DNA of 7,696 nt from Bacillota bacterium (lineage in GTDB: Bacteria; Bacillota_A; Clostridia; DSM-8532), in contig JAFADM010000193.1 of the NCBI GenBank assembly GCA_023424865.1, positions 1 through 7,696 of the forward strand, given 5' to 3'. The number at the start of each line of letters is the position of its first letter. Positions within the stretch are counted from its first letter, which is position 1. Positions 1-6,404 of the stretch are shown here, one piece after another. Below the pieces are notes generated by a model. The model did not search any database, was not told the origin of the DNA, and saw only the letters and a program-made list of their open reading frames with translations. Both the position numbers and the translations under genes were made by a program.

Positions 1-323
1 CCATGGCTAAGTACACCTGTAAGTTTCTTGTGGAGCATGAAAACATATCCCGGATATCCATTGTTACGGATTTGACCACAAATAATCCAAACGATAATAC
101 AAGCCAAACCCTGGAAGCCTATTTTCCTCTCATGCGGCGGGTTTTTTCCCCGACAACAGGGGATGAGGAGGTGAGGCAGCGAACCTACTTTATGCTGCTG
201 TCCCTTCAGGGTGCTTTTCTGCGAGGTGCTTTGTCCAAAAAGGATGCGGGGCTGGATTTTCGTGACAGTGAACAGAGGGATTGCCTGGTTGATAAAATCA
301 TCGATTTGCATATTAAGCCTTAA
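1..323 (+). CDS. C-terminal part of a probable TetR/AcrR-type transcriptional regulator (5' end outside window)
   Basis: The reading frame is open from the left edge to a TAA at 321-323. The first ATG is at base 3, so this is probably an internal Met of a gene that begins upstream; no ribosome binding site can be judged. The 106 visible residues are mostly helical in character and contain a segment like the last helices of TetR ligand-binding domains (MLLSLQGAFLRGAL, then a polar stretch and a final amphipathic helix ending DKIIDLHIKP). No helix-turn-helix is in view; in this family it would lie at the missing N-terminus. A typical TetR protein is about 190 residues, so roughly half would be absent. 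The gene converges on the GNAT-GyrI gene and shares a terminator region with it. The family assignment rests on general character rather than a diagnostic motif and is tentative. A short stand-alone protein starting at base 3 cannot be excluded. Confidence 0.5.
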   Translation, partial: MAKYTCKFLVEHENISRISIVTDLTTNNPNDNTSQTLEAYFPLMRRVFSPTTGDEEVRQRTYFMLLSLQGAFLRGALSKKDAGLDFRDSEQRDCLVDKIIDLHIKP

Positions 324-352
324 GCCAAAATAATAAATAACCGGCAAAGCAG

Positions 353-399
353 AAGCTTCCTGCACCGCGTATACAAGGTTTACGCCGGACAGGAAGCTT
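353..399. repeat. Inverted repeat with nested inner stem
   Basis: AAGCTTCCTG at 353-362 is perfectly complementary to CAGGAAGCTT at 390-399. Inside the loop, GCGTA at 367-371 pairs with TACGC at 381-385, and CC at 365-366 can extend this with GG at 387-388 if C386 bulges. The transcript could therefore fold into a two-part hairpin 30 bases after the upstream stop codon. It has no T-run directly after it on the plus strand. It may be a 3'-UTR stabilising element, part of a small RNA, or a remnant of a small repeat element. I do not recognise it as a known riboswitch class. Confidence 0.55.
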
Positions 400-405
400 T
401 ATTGG

Positions 406-433
406 TAGCCATTTGCGAAAGCAAATCCGGCTA
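406..433. repeat. GAAA-tetraloop hairpin
   Basis: TAGCC (406-410) and ATTTGC (411-416) pair with GCAAAT (421-426) and GGCTA (429-433) around a GAAA loop at 417-420. A two-base CC bulge (427-428) lies on the 3' side, giving eleven base pairs in all. A GNRA-type tetraloop on the plus strand suggests an element shaped by RNA folding rather than a chance DNA palindrome. It sits between the nested hairpin on its left and the terminator on its right, and shares its last base with the terminator stem. Confidence 0.55.
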
Positions 434-466
434 AAAGCCCGGGGGGCTCGATGTCTCCGGGCTTTT
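433..466. terminator. Bidirectional rho-independent terminator between convergent genes
   Basis: AAAAGCCCGG (433-442) is perfectly complementary to CCGGGCTTTT (457-466), giving a GC-rich stem flanked by A and T tracts on both strands. The loop is 14 bases. It lies 110 bases after the stop codon of the forward gene and 34 bases after the stop codon of the reverse gene at 500-1777. Symmetry and position suit termination of both transcripts. The T-tract is only four long on each side, so efficiency may be moderate. Confidence 0.8.
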
Positions 467-499
467 GATTAAAATCCTTTTTAAGCACGGTAGGCCGGT

Positions 500-1777
500 T
501 TATATTTTCTCCACCGGTACATAGGCATAGTTGCTGTTGCTTTGCTTTTCATTGTAATATTCTATTTCCTGAGCTCCGCAGGTAGAGAAGCGGTAGCCGA
601 ATTTGGGCATGACCTTTTCCTTGATTAATCCGAAAAGCTCAAAAATTTCACAGGTATCCTTGCCCAGGGCCCTTGCCGCTTCGGCGCTATGCTGCACACG
701 CATGTAAAGGCAGCGGGGCATTTCATAAATGTCGATACCTTCAGGCTGCTCTCTTGATGCGGTCTCCTTTGCAAACATCAAGCCTCTGGGCACCGCTCCG
801 TCCTGCCAGTAGTCAATGCTGATAGCCGCTGCCCAGTCGGCGTTGACGCAGTGAACAACCTTATCTAAAAGCTTATTTTTCTGAAGGGAAGCTAAAAGTC
901 CCGGAATATCGGGTTCGTCGGTGAGGTTGGAGGCATAGGCCGTTTTTCCTGCATACAGCGTTACAGGCTTTTCAATGACCTCAAAGAAAACACCCTCATA
1001 GGAATAGGTCTCTATTATTTTCTCCGAAAGGGAGGCTTCCGCCGCATAAATGATAAAGGGCTTTTCCCTTGGGCCGAAGTCCTTGGGGGCATCCTCCTCC
1101 TTGTATCCCAAGGCCCATTTCTCTTTGGACAGCTCCATTTTGCAGCCTGTAAAAGTTACCGGGTTTCCCTTGTCGTCATTTGTAAAGGAGGCTTCACTGC
1201 TATGTGTTACTTCTAAGCCTATTTCCGCAAGGGGGGCAATCTGGGGTTCGCAGTGAAGGGGGTTATAGGCATAGACACCCTCTGCGCCAAGCCTTTGAAA
1301 GGCGTACTGAACCATGAGGCCCAGAGCCTCCGTATCTAAACCGCATTTCCAATAGTCCGTATGCCAGACATGGCCCAGGTCTATTTGTTTATTTTCATCC
1401 ATGGAGTTATAAACAATGAGCCCGATAAGGTTAAAGTCAGGCTTAAGGCATACCGCCCACATGTTGTCCGTTGACGCGAACCATTCGGTTGCAGCCCTGC
1501 AGCCTTCAAAATCCGATGGCCAGGGATGGTCCATATACTTCATTTCCGACTGATTTCGATTAACAGCAAGCTCATAAACGCCCTGGGTATCCTCAGGATA
1601 AAACCGGCGGATGATAAGTCGGCTGGTTTCAAAAAGGTAAGGCTTTTGCTCCTTGCCACGGTAAACAACGGCTTCTTTCTCGTTTATTTTTTTTACAAGG
1701 TTCACAATTTCGGGTAGGCTTTTCGGTGAAAAGCTCTGGGGCAGTTCTTCCAGGGACAGCTTCTTAAGTGCACCCAT
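500..1777 (-). CDS. GNAT-family acetyltransferase fused to a GyrI-like effector-binding domain
   Basis: The 425-residue product has three parts. Residues 1-46 are a charged N-terminal extension. Residues about 48-215 match the RimJ/RimL type of GNAT fold, opening with FETSRLIIRRFYPEDTQGVY and carrying the acetyl-CoA helix region around WKCGLDTEAL (143-152). Residues about 245-425 resemble the GyrI-like/AraC effector-binding domain, ending with the typical pattern AQEIEYYNEK and YAYVPVEKI. GNAT enzymes move an acetyl group from acetyl-CoA to an amine. GyrI-like domains bind small molecules, and some family members are reported to hydrolyse toxic cyclopropanoid compounds. The CoA-loop R-G-x-G pattern usual in RimJ-like proteins is altered here (W143, K144, C145, G146), so acetyltransferase activity is not assured. 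No signal peptide is seen, so it is probably cytosolic. The ATG at 1777 has a good ribosome binding site. It is divergent from the CDP-sugar operon. A role in resistance to, or sensing of, a small molecule is plausible but inferred. Confidence 0.85.
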   Translation of the reverse strand: MGALKKLSLEELPQSFSPKSLPEIVNLVKKINEKEAVVYRGKEQKPYLFETSRLIIRRFYPEDTQGVYELAVNRNQSEMKYMDHPWPSDFEGCRAATEWFASTDNMWAVCLKPDFNLIGLIVYNSMDENKQIDLGHVWHTDYWKCGLDTEALGLMVQYAFQRLGAEGVYAYNPLHCEPQIAPLAEIGLEVTHSSEASFTNDDKGNPVTFTGCKMELSKEKWALGYKEEDAPKDFGPREKPFIIYAAEASLSEKIIETYSYEGVFFEVIEKPVTLYAGKTAYASNLTDEPDIPGLLASLQKNKLLDKVVHCVNADWAAAISIDYWQDGAVPRGLMFAKETASREQPEGIDIYEMPRCLYMRVQHSAEAARALGKDTCEIFELFGLIKEKVMPKFGYRFSTCGAQEIEYYNEKQSNSNYAYVPVEKI

Positions 1778-1784
1778 CTTAATA

Positions 1785-1790
1785 CTCCTC
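1785..1790 (-). promoter_or_regulatory. Ribosome binding site of the GNAT-GyrI gene
   Basis: Read on the minus strand this is GAGGAG within a longer purine tract, seven bases before the ATG at 1777-1775. It supports that start over internal Met codons. Confidence 0.75.
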
Positions 1791-2041
1791 TCTCTTCATT
1801 AGCTTAACATAAAGCATTTTATCTTATTTAACAGCATACGTATTATCGATTTTTAACATTTTTCTCTTCATGAGAGTCTCCCTGTTTTAATACGGAAAGG
1901 ATGTTTGAAAATGTCTGTGGTATTTGCGGGATTCGCTAAAGAACATAAAGCAATAATTTGGCATATTCTTAACACAGGCTTTTCCAGGCGCATATAGTGA
2001 AGAAGATGCGAGACTGACTTTTTATAAATGCCCAGCATAAT

Positions 2042-2050
2042 GGAAGGCGG
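2042..2050 (+). promoter_or_regulatory. Ribosome binding site of rfbF
   Basis: GGAAGGCGG lies nine bases upstream of the ATG at 2060. It is a fair Shine-Dalgarno match and fixes the start at the Met that begins the family's conserved MKxVIL strand. Confidence 0.6.
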
Positions 2051-2059
2051 TAGACCGGT

Positions 2060-2830
2060 ATGAAAGTAGTCATTCTATGCGGTGGAAGAGGAACACGTAT
2101 GCGGGAGGAAACGGAATTTCGCCCAAAGCCATTGGTGCAGGTAGGCGAAAGGCCGATTCTTTGGCATATTATGAAAATTTATTCCCATTACGGTTTTAAG
2201 GATTTTGTTCTTTGTGTGGGCTATAAAGGGGATATGATCAAGCGCTATTTCATGGAGATGTGCTGGCAGAATAATGACATCACCGTGAACACCTTCTCGT
2301 GTCAGAACGTGGTTTATCATACCAAAAACAACGAAGACTGGAATGTAACCCTTGCCGACACAGGGCCTGAGTCCCAGACCGGACGGCGGGTGAAGCTTAT
2401 AGAGCCCTATATCGACGGCGATACCTTTATGTTGACTTATGGCGACGGTTTGTCCGACGTGGACATACCCGAGCTTCTTAAGACCCATGAGGCCCAGGGG
2501 CGCGTGGCAACGATTACAGGGGTAAATCCCACATCTCCCTTCGGTATTGTAAAAATGGAGGATGGCGTGGTAACAGGCTTTCGCGAAAAGCCTGTACTGG
2601 ATGACATTATTAACGGAGGGTTCATGGCCTTAAACCGCAAGATTTTTGACTATATTCCCGACATTAACTGTCCCTTTGAGCAGGAGCCGCTTCACCGGCT
2701 GGCCGAGGAGGGGCAGATAGCCGTACACTGGCATAAGGGCTTTTGGGCGGCAATGGATACCGGTAAGGATATTGAAAAAATGAATGAGCTTTGGAAAACG
2801 GGAGAAGCACCATGGAAAATTTGGAAATGA
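2060..2830 (+). CDS. rfbF: Glucose-1-phosphate cytidylyltransferase
   Basis: This enzyme joins CTP and alpha-D-glucose 1-phosphate to give CDP-D-glucose and pyrophosphate, the entry step to CDP-linked deoxysugars; it is cytosolic. The 256-residue length equals the usual RfbF/DdhA size. The nucleotide-binding signature GGRGTR is at residues 8-13, followed by E16/E17 and PKP (22-24) with the expected lysine K23. WHIMKIYSHYG (residues 35-45) is a family hallmark. YGDGLSDVD (127-135) carries the metal-binding aspartate D129. EQEPLHRLAEEG and the closing GEAPWKIWK match the C-terminus of enterobacterial RfbF closely. It is the first gene of the operon and overlaps the start of rfbG by 19 bases, so the two are likely translationally coupled. 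Nothing is truncated or odd. A UTP- or dTTP-using relative is unlikely given the family-specific C-terminus. Confidence 0.96.
   Translation: MKVVILCGGRGTRMREETEFRPKPLVQVGERPILWHIMKIYSHYGFKDFVLCVGYKGDMIKRYFMEMCWQNNDITVNTFSCQNVVYHTKNNEDWNVTLADTGPESQTGRRVKLIEPYIDGDTFMLTYGDGLSDVDIPELLKTHEAQGRVATITGVNPTSPFGIVKMEDGVVTGFREKPVLDDIINGGFMALNRKIFDYIPDINCPFEQEPLHRLAEEGQIAVHWHKGFWAAMDTGKDIEKMNELWKTGEAPWKIWK
2800..2806 (+). promoter_or_regulatory. Ribosome binding site that fixes the rfbG start
   Basis: GGGAGAA inside the end of rfbF lies at the right distance from the ATG at 2812 (seven bases from the GGGAG core). An in-frame TTG at 2791 would add seven residues but has no comparable site ahead of it, so ATG 2812 is preferred. 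Confidence 0.7.
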
Positions 2831-3897
2831 TGTTTAGCGGCTTTTATAAAGGAAAAAAGGTGCTGGTTACCGGACATACAGGCTTTAAGGGCTCCTGGCT
2901 TTGCCGCTGGCTTCTTCTTCTTGGAGCCGAGGTGGCAGGCTTTTCCCTGGACCCTTATTCCCATAAGGATCATTTCATAATAGCCGATCTTCAAAATAAA
3001 ATGCGGGATATGAGGGGAGATGTCCGTGATAAGGAAGTCCTGGGGGAGCTGTTTAAAAGCTTTCAGCCGGATTTGGTTTTTCACCTGGCTGCTCAGCCTC
3101 TGGTAAGGCTTTCCTATGCCATTCCGGATATTACCTTTGAAACCAATATCATGGGGACGGTTAATGTCCTGGAAAATAGCCGCCTTCAGGATTCGGTGAA
3201 GGCGGCAGTTATTGTAACCAGCGATAAATGCTATGAAAACAAGGAGCAAATCTGGGGCTACAGGGAATCGGATCCCATGGGGGGCTACGATCCCTACAGC
3301 TGTTCCAAGGGGTGTGCGGAGCTGGTTGCGTCGGCTTATGAACGCTCCTTTTTTACCGGAGGTGAAAAAGGTGTGGCAACTGTTCGGGCAGGCAATGTTA
3401 TTGGAGGCGGCGACTGGTCCGCCGACCGGTTGGTGCCCGATTGTGTTCGTGCTCTCTTAAACAAGGAGCCGATTATTCTCCGGAATCCCCATGCGGTAAG
3501 GCCCTGGCAGCATGTGCTTGAGCCGCTGTACGGCTACCTCCTTCTTGGGGAGAGGCTCTTTAAGGAACCGAAAAAGTTCTCGGGTCCGTGGAACTTTGCC
3601 CCTAACCCAGAATCCCAGGTGCCGGTGGGAAAGCTTGCGGAAACCCTGGTCAGCCTGTGGGGAAGCGGAGAAGTTGTTGACAAATCGGATCCTCACGCCG
3701 TCCATGAGGCCTCACTTCTCACTCTGGACTTTACCAAGGCCAGGTTTCTTCTTGGCTGGACGCCGGTTTTGAAGCTGGAGGATGCGCTGTCCTTTACGCT
3801 GGACTGGTATAAGCACTACAACGGGCCGGAAGGAAAGGAATTAAGCGCCCTTCAAATAGCCCGATATGCCGACTTGCGGGAAAGGAGCTTTTTATGA
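2812..3897 (+). CDS. rfbG: CDP-glucose 4,6-dehydratase
   Basis: This NAD-dependent enzyme converts CDP-D-glucose to CDP-4-keto-6-deoxy-D-glucose, the common intermediate of CDP-deoxysugar routes. The 361-residue product is an extended short-chain dehydrogenase/reductase. The Rossmann glycine motif GHTGFKG is at residues 21-27 after the strand KKVLVT. HLAAQPLVRLSY (91-102) is a family hallmark. The catalytic TSDK is at 136-139, and the Y-x-x-x-K pair is Y162 and K166 (YSCSK). AGNVIGGGDW and the later VRPWQHVLEP segment are typical of RfbG and set it apart from dTDP-glucose dehydratases. The length matches the family. The stop codon overlaps the next start as ATGA (3894-3897), a sign of coupled translation with the ThDP enzyme. 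Confidence 0.95.
   Translation: MENLEMMFSGFYKGKKVLVTGHTGFKGSWLCRWLLLLGAEVAGFSLDPYSHKDHFIIADLQNKMRDMRGDVRDKEVLGELFKSFQPDLVFHLAAQPLVRLSYAIPDITFETNIMGTVNVLENSRLQDSVKAAVIVTSDKCYENKEQIWGYRESDPMGGYDPYSCSKGCAELVASAYERSFFTGGEKGVATVRAGNVIGGGDWSADRLVPDCVRALLNKEPIILRNPHAVRPWQHVLEPLYGYLLLGERLFKEPKKFSGPWNFAPNPESQVPVGKLAETLVSLWGSGEVVDKSDPHAVHEASLLTLDFTKARFLLGWTPVLKLEDALSFTLDWYKHYNGPEGKELSALQIARYADLRERSFL
3881..3887 (+). promoter_or_regulatory. Ribosome binding site of the ThDP-GNAT gene
   Basis: AAAGGAG lies six bases before the ATG at 3894, inside the last codons of rfbG. It is one of the strongest sites in the window, pointing to independent as well as coupled initiation. Confidence 0.8.
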
Positions 3898-6404
3898 AGC
3901 TTTCCGACTATGTAGTACAGTTTTTAATACGTCAGCAAGTGAGTCATGTCTTCGGTTACCAGGGAGGTGCCGTAACCCATCTGGTGGACTCTCTTTTCAG
4001 GTATTCTGAAAATATTCGGTTTATCGGCTGCTGCCATGAGCAGGCAGCCGCTTTTGCAGCCGAGGGGTATGCCCGGGCGGGAGAGAAGCTGGGAGTGGCT
4101 CTGGCCACCAGCGGGCCGGGGGCTACCAATTTAATTACAGGTATCGGCAGTGCCTATTTTGACTCCATTCCCTGCCTTTATCTTACCGGGCAGGTGAATA
4201 CCTATGAGTACAAGGGAGAGCTTGCCATTCGTCAAAGGGGCTTTCAGGAAACCGACATTGTCAGCATTGTGAAACCAATCACAAAGTATGCCCTGCGCAT
4301 TACTGATCCCGGCAGAATCCGGCTGGAGCTTGAAAGGGCTGTACATACGGCTTTATCCGGCAGACCCGGTCCGGTGCTCCTGGATTTGCCCATGGATATC
4401 CAGCGTGCGGAGATAGACGAACAACAGCTCACAGGCTGGGAGGGCAATAAGGAGCCGATTTATGATGCTCTTTCTGAAAAGGTCCTGGACAATACTTTGA
4501 GGCTTTTGGAGTTAAGCTCAAGGCCCGTTATACTGGTCGGGGGCGGGGTCAGGCTATCCCGGGCTTCTGCAGTATTAAACCGTATATCAGCCAGGCTTTC
4601 CATTCCGGTTGTCACATCCCTTATGGGCAGGGATGGGGTGGATAACAGCCTTAAAGGCTATGTGGGAATGATTGGTGCCTACGGCAACCGCTATGCCAAT
4701 CTTACGCTGGCAAACAGCGATTTTCTTCTTGTTTTGGGCTCCAGGCTGGATACAAGGCAGACGGGAACCCTGCCTGAAACCTTTGCCAGAGATGCCCGTA
4801 TTGTGCGGGTGGATATTGATGCCGAGGAATTGTCTCGAAAAATAAGACCGGAGGAGCAGGGAGTTCTGGCTCCGGTTAAGGAATTTCTTGAGGCTCTGGA
4901 AGAACGGATGGATGTGTGGGAAGGCCTTTGGAACCATCCTGTAAGGACGGATAGCTGGAACAGCTGGCTTATAAGAGTTCAGGAATACAAGCAGAGCTAT
5001 CCCACTGAAAAGGCCGGCGCGTTTTCGGATCCTAATTTTGTCGTAGGCGAATTAGGCATTCTTGCAGGCAAGGGGGAGCTTTTCTGCCTGGATGTGGGCC
5101 AAAATCAGATGTGGGCGGCTCAGTCCCTGAATCTGTCTGAGGGCGGACGGTTATTAACCTCCGGCGGTATGGGCTCCATGGGCTTTTCCCTGCCCTGTGC
5201 CATAGGAGCCTACTATGCAGGAGGAAGAAGCAGGGTTTTTGCCCTGTGCGGAGACGGCGGAGTTCAAATGAACATACAGGAGCTTGCCTTAATTAAGAAA
5301 AACCGGCTCCCCATAAAGATTATTGTATTGAATAATCAGAGTTTGGGGATGATCCGTCATTTTCAGGAAATGTACTTTGATTCCCGCTTCTGCGCTACGG
5401 TAGAGGATTACGCATTGCCGGATTTTTGTGCCGTTGCCCGGGGCTACGGGATTGAAAGCCGCAGGGTATCCGGCTTTTCTGAGCTTCATAACGCCAAAGA
5501 GCTTCTGGAAAATGGGGAACCTGTTCTTATTGAAATCATGCTTCCGGAAAAAACCTATGTTCTGCCCAAGCTCCCGGTGAATCACCCCATTGAGGCACAG
5601 GACCCGCCTCTGTCATTAATGGAAATTGAAAAGGTTATGGTGGTTAAGCCTCTTGAGCAGGATGCTAAAACAATGAATTTCCGTCAGCTTGTGAAGGAAA
5701 CACTGGACAAAATGAAGCGCCATAGTGCAAAAGAAGCCCTTTTATGCCTTCCGGTTCTGGATGACAGGGGAGAGCTTGCCGGCTTTTTAAGGCCCATAAC
5801 CTGGGACTATCGGGATACCATGGAGGGGCTTGGTGAGCTATTATCACGGTGGCGCAATGAAAACCCCCTTCTTTCAGCTTCCCCCTTTAAAGCCACGGCG
5901 GAGGGGACGGAGGCCTGGCTGGATAAACAGGTGCTCGCAAGAGAGGACAGGATTTTATTCCTGATTTCAGAGAAAAACGGACGCTTGGTGGGTCATATCG
6001 GCTTTTCAAGCTTTAATTACGAGGAAAAGGGCTGCGAGGTGGACGCAGTTTTGCGCGGTGAGAAGAATGGCTGTCCCGGCATCATGACCCATTCCTTAAA
6101 AGCACTTATTCGATGGGGGCTTGATGCTTTGAAGCTTGAGAAAATAAGCCTTCGGGTACTGTCCCATAACCTGCATGCCATTCGCTTTTATGAGAAAAAC
6201 GGTTTTAATGTGACGGAGGAGGGCCTGCCCGCCGGATTGCTAAACAGCATTCCCGTGTTTTTTACGGCCATGGTACTGGACTTGGAGGGATGGAAGCAAA
6301 AGGAAATGGATAAGGCCCTGAGTGAGGCGGAAAAAGAGGAAGATAGGACCAATACTGAAAGTGAGGAAACCAACAATGGAATTTATACCGGGAAGTCGAA
6401 TTAA
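3894..6404 (+). CDS. Thiamine-diphosphate enzyme (acetolactate synthase/YerE-like) fused to a C-terminal GNAT acetyltransferase
   Basis: The 836-residue protein has two modules. Residues 1 to about 588 form a complete ThDP enzyme of the acetolactate synthase type. The catalytic glutamate is E49 in GCCHEQAAAFAAEGYAR, the Gly-rich ATSGPGATNLITG follows, the middle domain carries PVVTSLMGRDGVD and RIVRVDIDAEEL, and the ThDP/metal motif runs from GDG (453-455) to NN (480-481). Residues about 640-812 form a GNAT domain: LSRWRNENP (W653), DRILFLIS, LVGHIGFSSF, RGEKNGCPGIM (721-731), and the closing LRVLSHNLHAIRFYEKNGF. A charged tail of about 30 residues follows. ThDP homologues near rfbF/rfbG, such as Yersinia YerE, decarboxylate pyruvate and add a two-carbon unit to a CDP-ketodeoxyhexose; this role is inferred from context. 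The GNAT part would acetylate an amine, perhaps one made by the downstream aminotransferases. A housekeeping acetolactate synthase is less likely: no small subunit is adjacent and F490 replaces the usual Trp. Confidence 0.88.
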   Translation: MKLSDYVVQFLIRQQVSHVFGYQGGAVTHLVDSLFRYSENIRFIGCCHEQAAAFAAEGYARAGEKLGVALATSGPGATNLITGIGSAYFDSIPCLYLTGQVNTYEYKGELAIRQRGFQETDIVSIVKPITKYALRITDPGRIRLELERAVHTALSGRPGPVLLDLPMDIQRAEIDEQQLTGWEGNKEPIYDALSEKVLDNTLRLLELSSRPVILVGGGVRLSRASAVLNRISARLSIPVVTSLMGRDGVDNSLKGYVGMIGAYGNRYANLTLANSDFLLVLGSRLDTRQTGTLPETFARDARIVRVDIDAEELSRKIRPEEQGVLAPVKEFLEALEERMDVWEGLWNHPVRTDSWNSWLIRVQEYKQSYPTEKAGAFSDPNFVVGELGILAGKGELFCLDVGQNQMWAAQSLNLSEGGRLLTSGGMGSMGFSLPCAIGAYYAGGRSRVFALCGDGGVQMNIQELALIKKNRLPIKIIVLNNQSLGMIRHFQEMYFDSRFCATVEDYALPDFCAVARGYGIESRRVSGFSELHNAKELLENGEPVLIEIMLPEKTYVLPKLPVNHPIEAQDPPLSLMEIEKVMVVKPLEQDAKTMNFRQLVKETLDKMKRHSAKEALLCLPVLDDRGELAGFLRPITWDYRDTMEGLGELLSRWRNENPLLSASPFKATAEGTEAWLDKQVLAREDRILFLISEKNGRLVGHIGFSSFNYEEKGCEVDAVLRGEKNGCPGIMTHSLKALIRWGLDALKLEKISLRVLSHNLHAIRFYEKNGFNVTEEGLPAGLLNSIPVFFTAMVLDLEGWKQKEMDKALSEAEKEEDRTNTESEETNNGIYTGKSN
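6363..6367 (+). promoter_or_regulatory. Ribosome binding site that decides the aminotransferase start
   Basis: GAGGA lies eight bases before the ATG at 6376. An earlier in-frame GTG at 6322 would add 18 mostly basic residues with no family counterpart, so ATG 6376 is chosen. The site lies within the tail-coding end of the preceding gene. Confidence 0.7.

Larger units (their letters stand above)
1778..2059. other. Divergent intergenic region; presumed promoters of both flanking units
   Basis: These 282 bases separate the reverse GNAT-GyrI gene from the forward sugar operon, so promoters for both directions should lie here. The left 80 bases are AT-rich and contain the palindrome ATACGTAT at 1836-1843. 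I found no pair of well-spaced consensus -35 and -10 boxes in either direction. TATAAA at 2023-2028 has no partner upstream, and TTGGCA at 1958-1963 lacks a matching second element. There are short open frames: 1911-1997 (+) gives 28 codons behind an AAAGGA, and 1957-2040 (+), with no start codon, reads like part of a protein. Neither is called as a gene. No tRNA, riboswitch or terminator was recognised. Confidence 0.6.

Noticed and set aside
341..466. Known riboswitch (c-di-GMP, ZTP, SAM and similar considered)
   Set aside because: The conserved cores of those classes were not found, and the element lies after the stop codons of both flanking genes rather than ahead of a gene.
1958..1973. 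TTGGCA resembling the -24 half of a sigma-54 promoter
   Set aside because: The required GC at the -12 element is missing at the proper spacing.
2023..2028. TATAAA as a -10 box for rfbF
   Set aside because: No acceptable -35 box 16-18 bases upstream (the position reads AAGAAG), and no extended TG element.
1868..2038. 56-codon reverse frame in the divergent gap, ATG at 2038
   Set aside because: No ribosome binding site upstream of the ATG, no recognisable family, and it would sit across the presumed promoters of the operon.
2075..2488. Reverse-strand frame of 137 codons inside rfbF
   Set aside because: Lies wholly opposite a clearly conserved gene, has no family features and is a coding shadow; the same applies to the other long frames opposite rfbG, the ThDP-GNAT gene and the aminotransferase.
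2791..2811. TTG at 2791 as the start of rfbG
   Set aside because: ATG 2812 has a well-placed GGGAG site; the extra seven residues have no family counterpart.
3894..5657. Housekeeping acetolactate synthase (IlvB/AlsS)
   Set aside because: Placed between rfbG and aminotransferases with an ATGA overlap, no small subunit adjacent, fused to a GNAT domain, and with Phe at the usual acceptor-site Trp.
6322..6375. GTG at 6322 as the start of the class I aminotransferase
   Set aside because: It would add a run of basic residues and an 83-base overlap; ATG 6376 has its own ribosome binding site and begins where family members begin.
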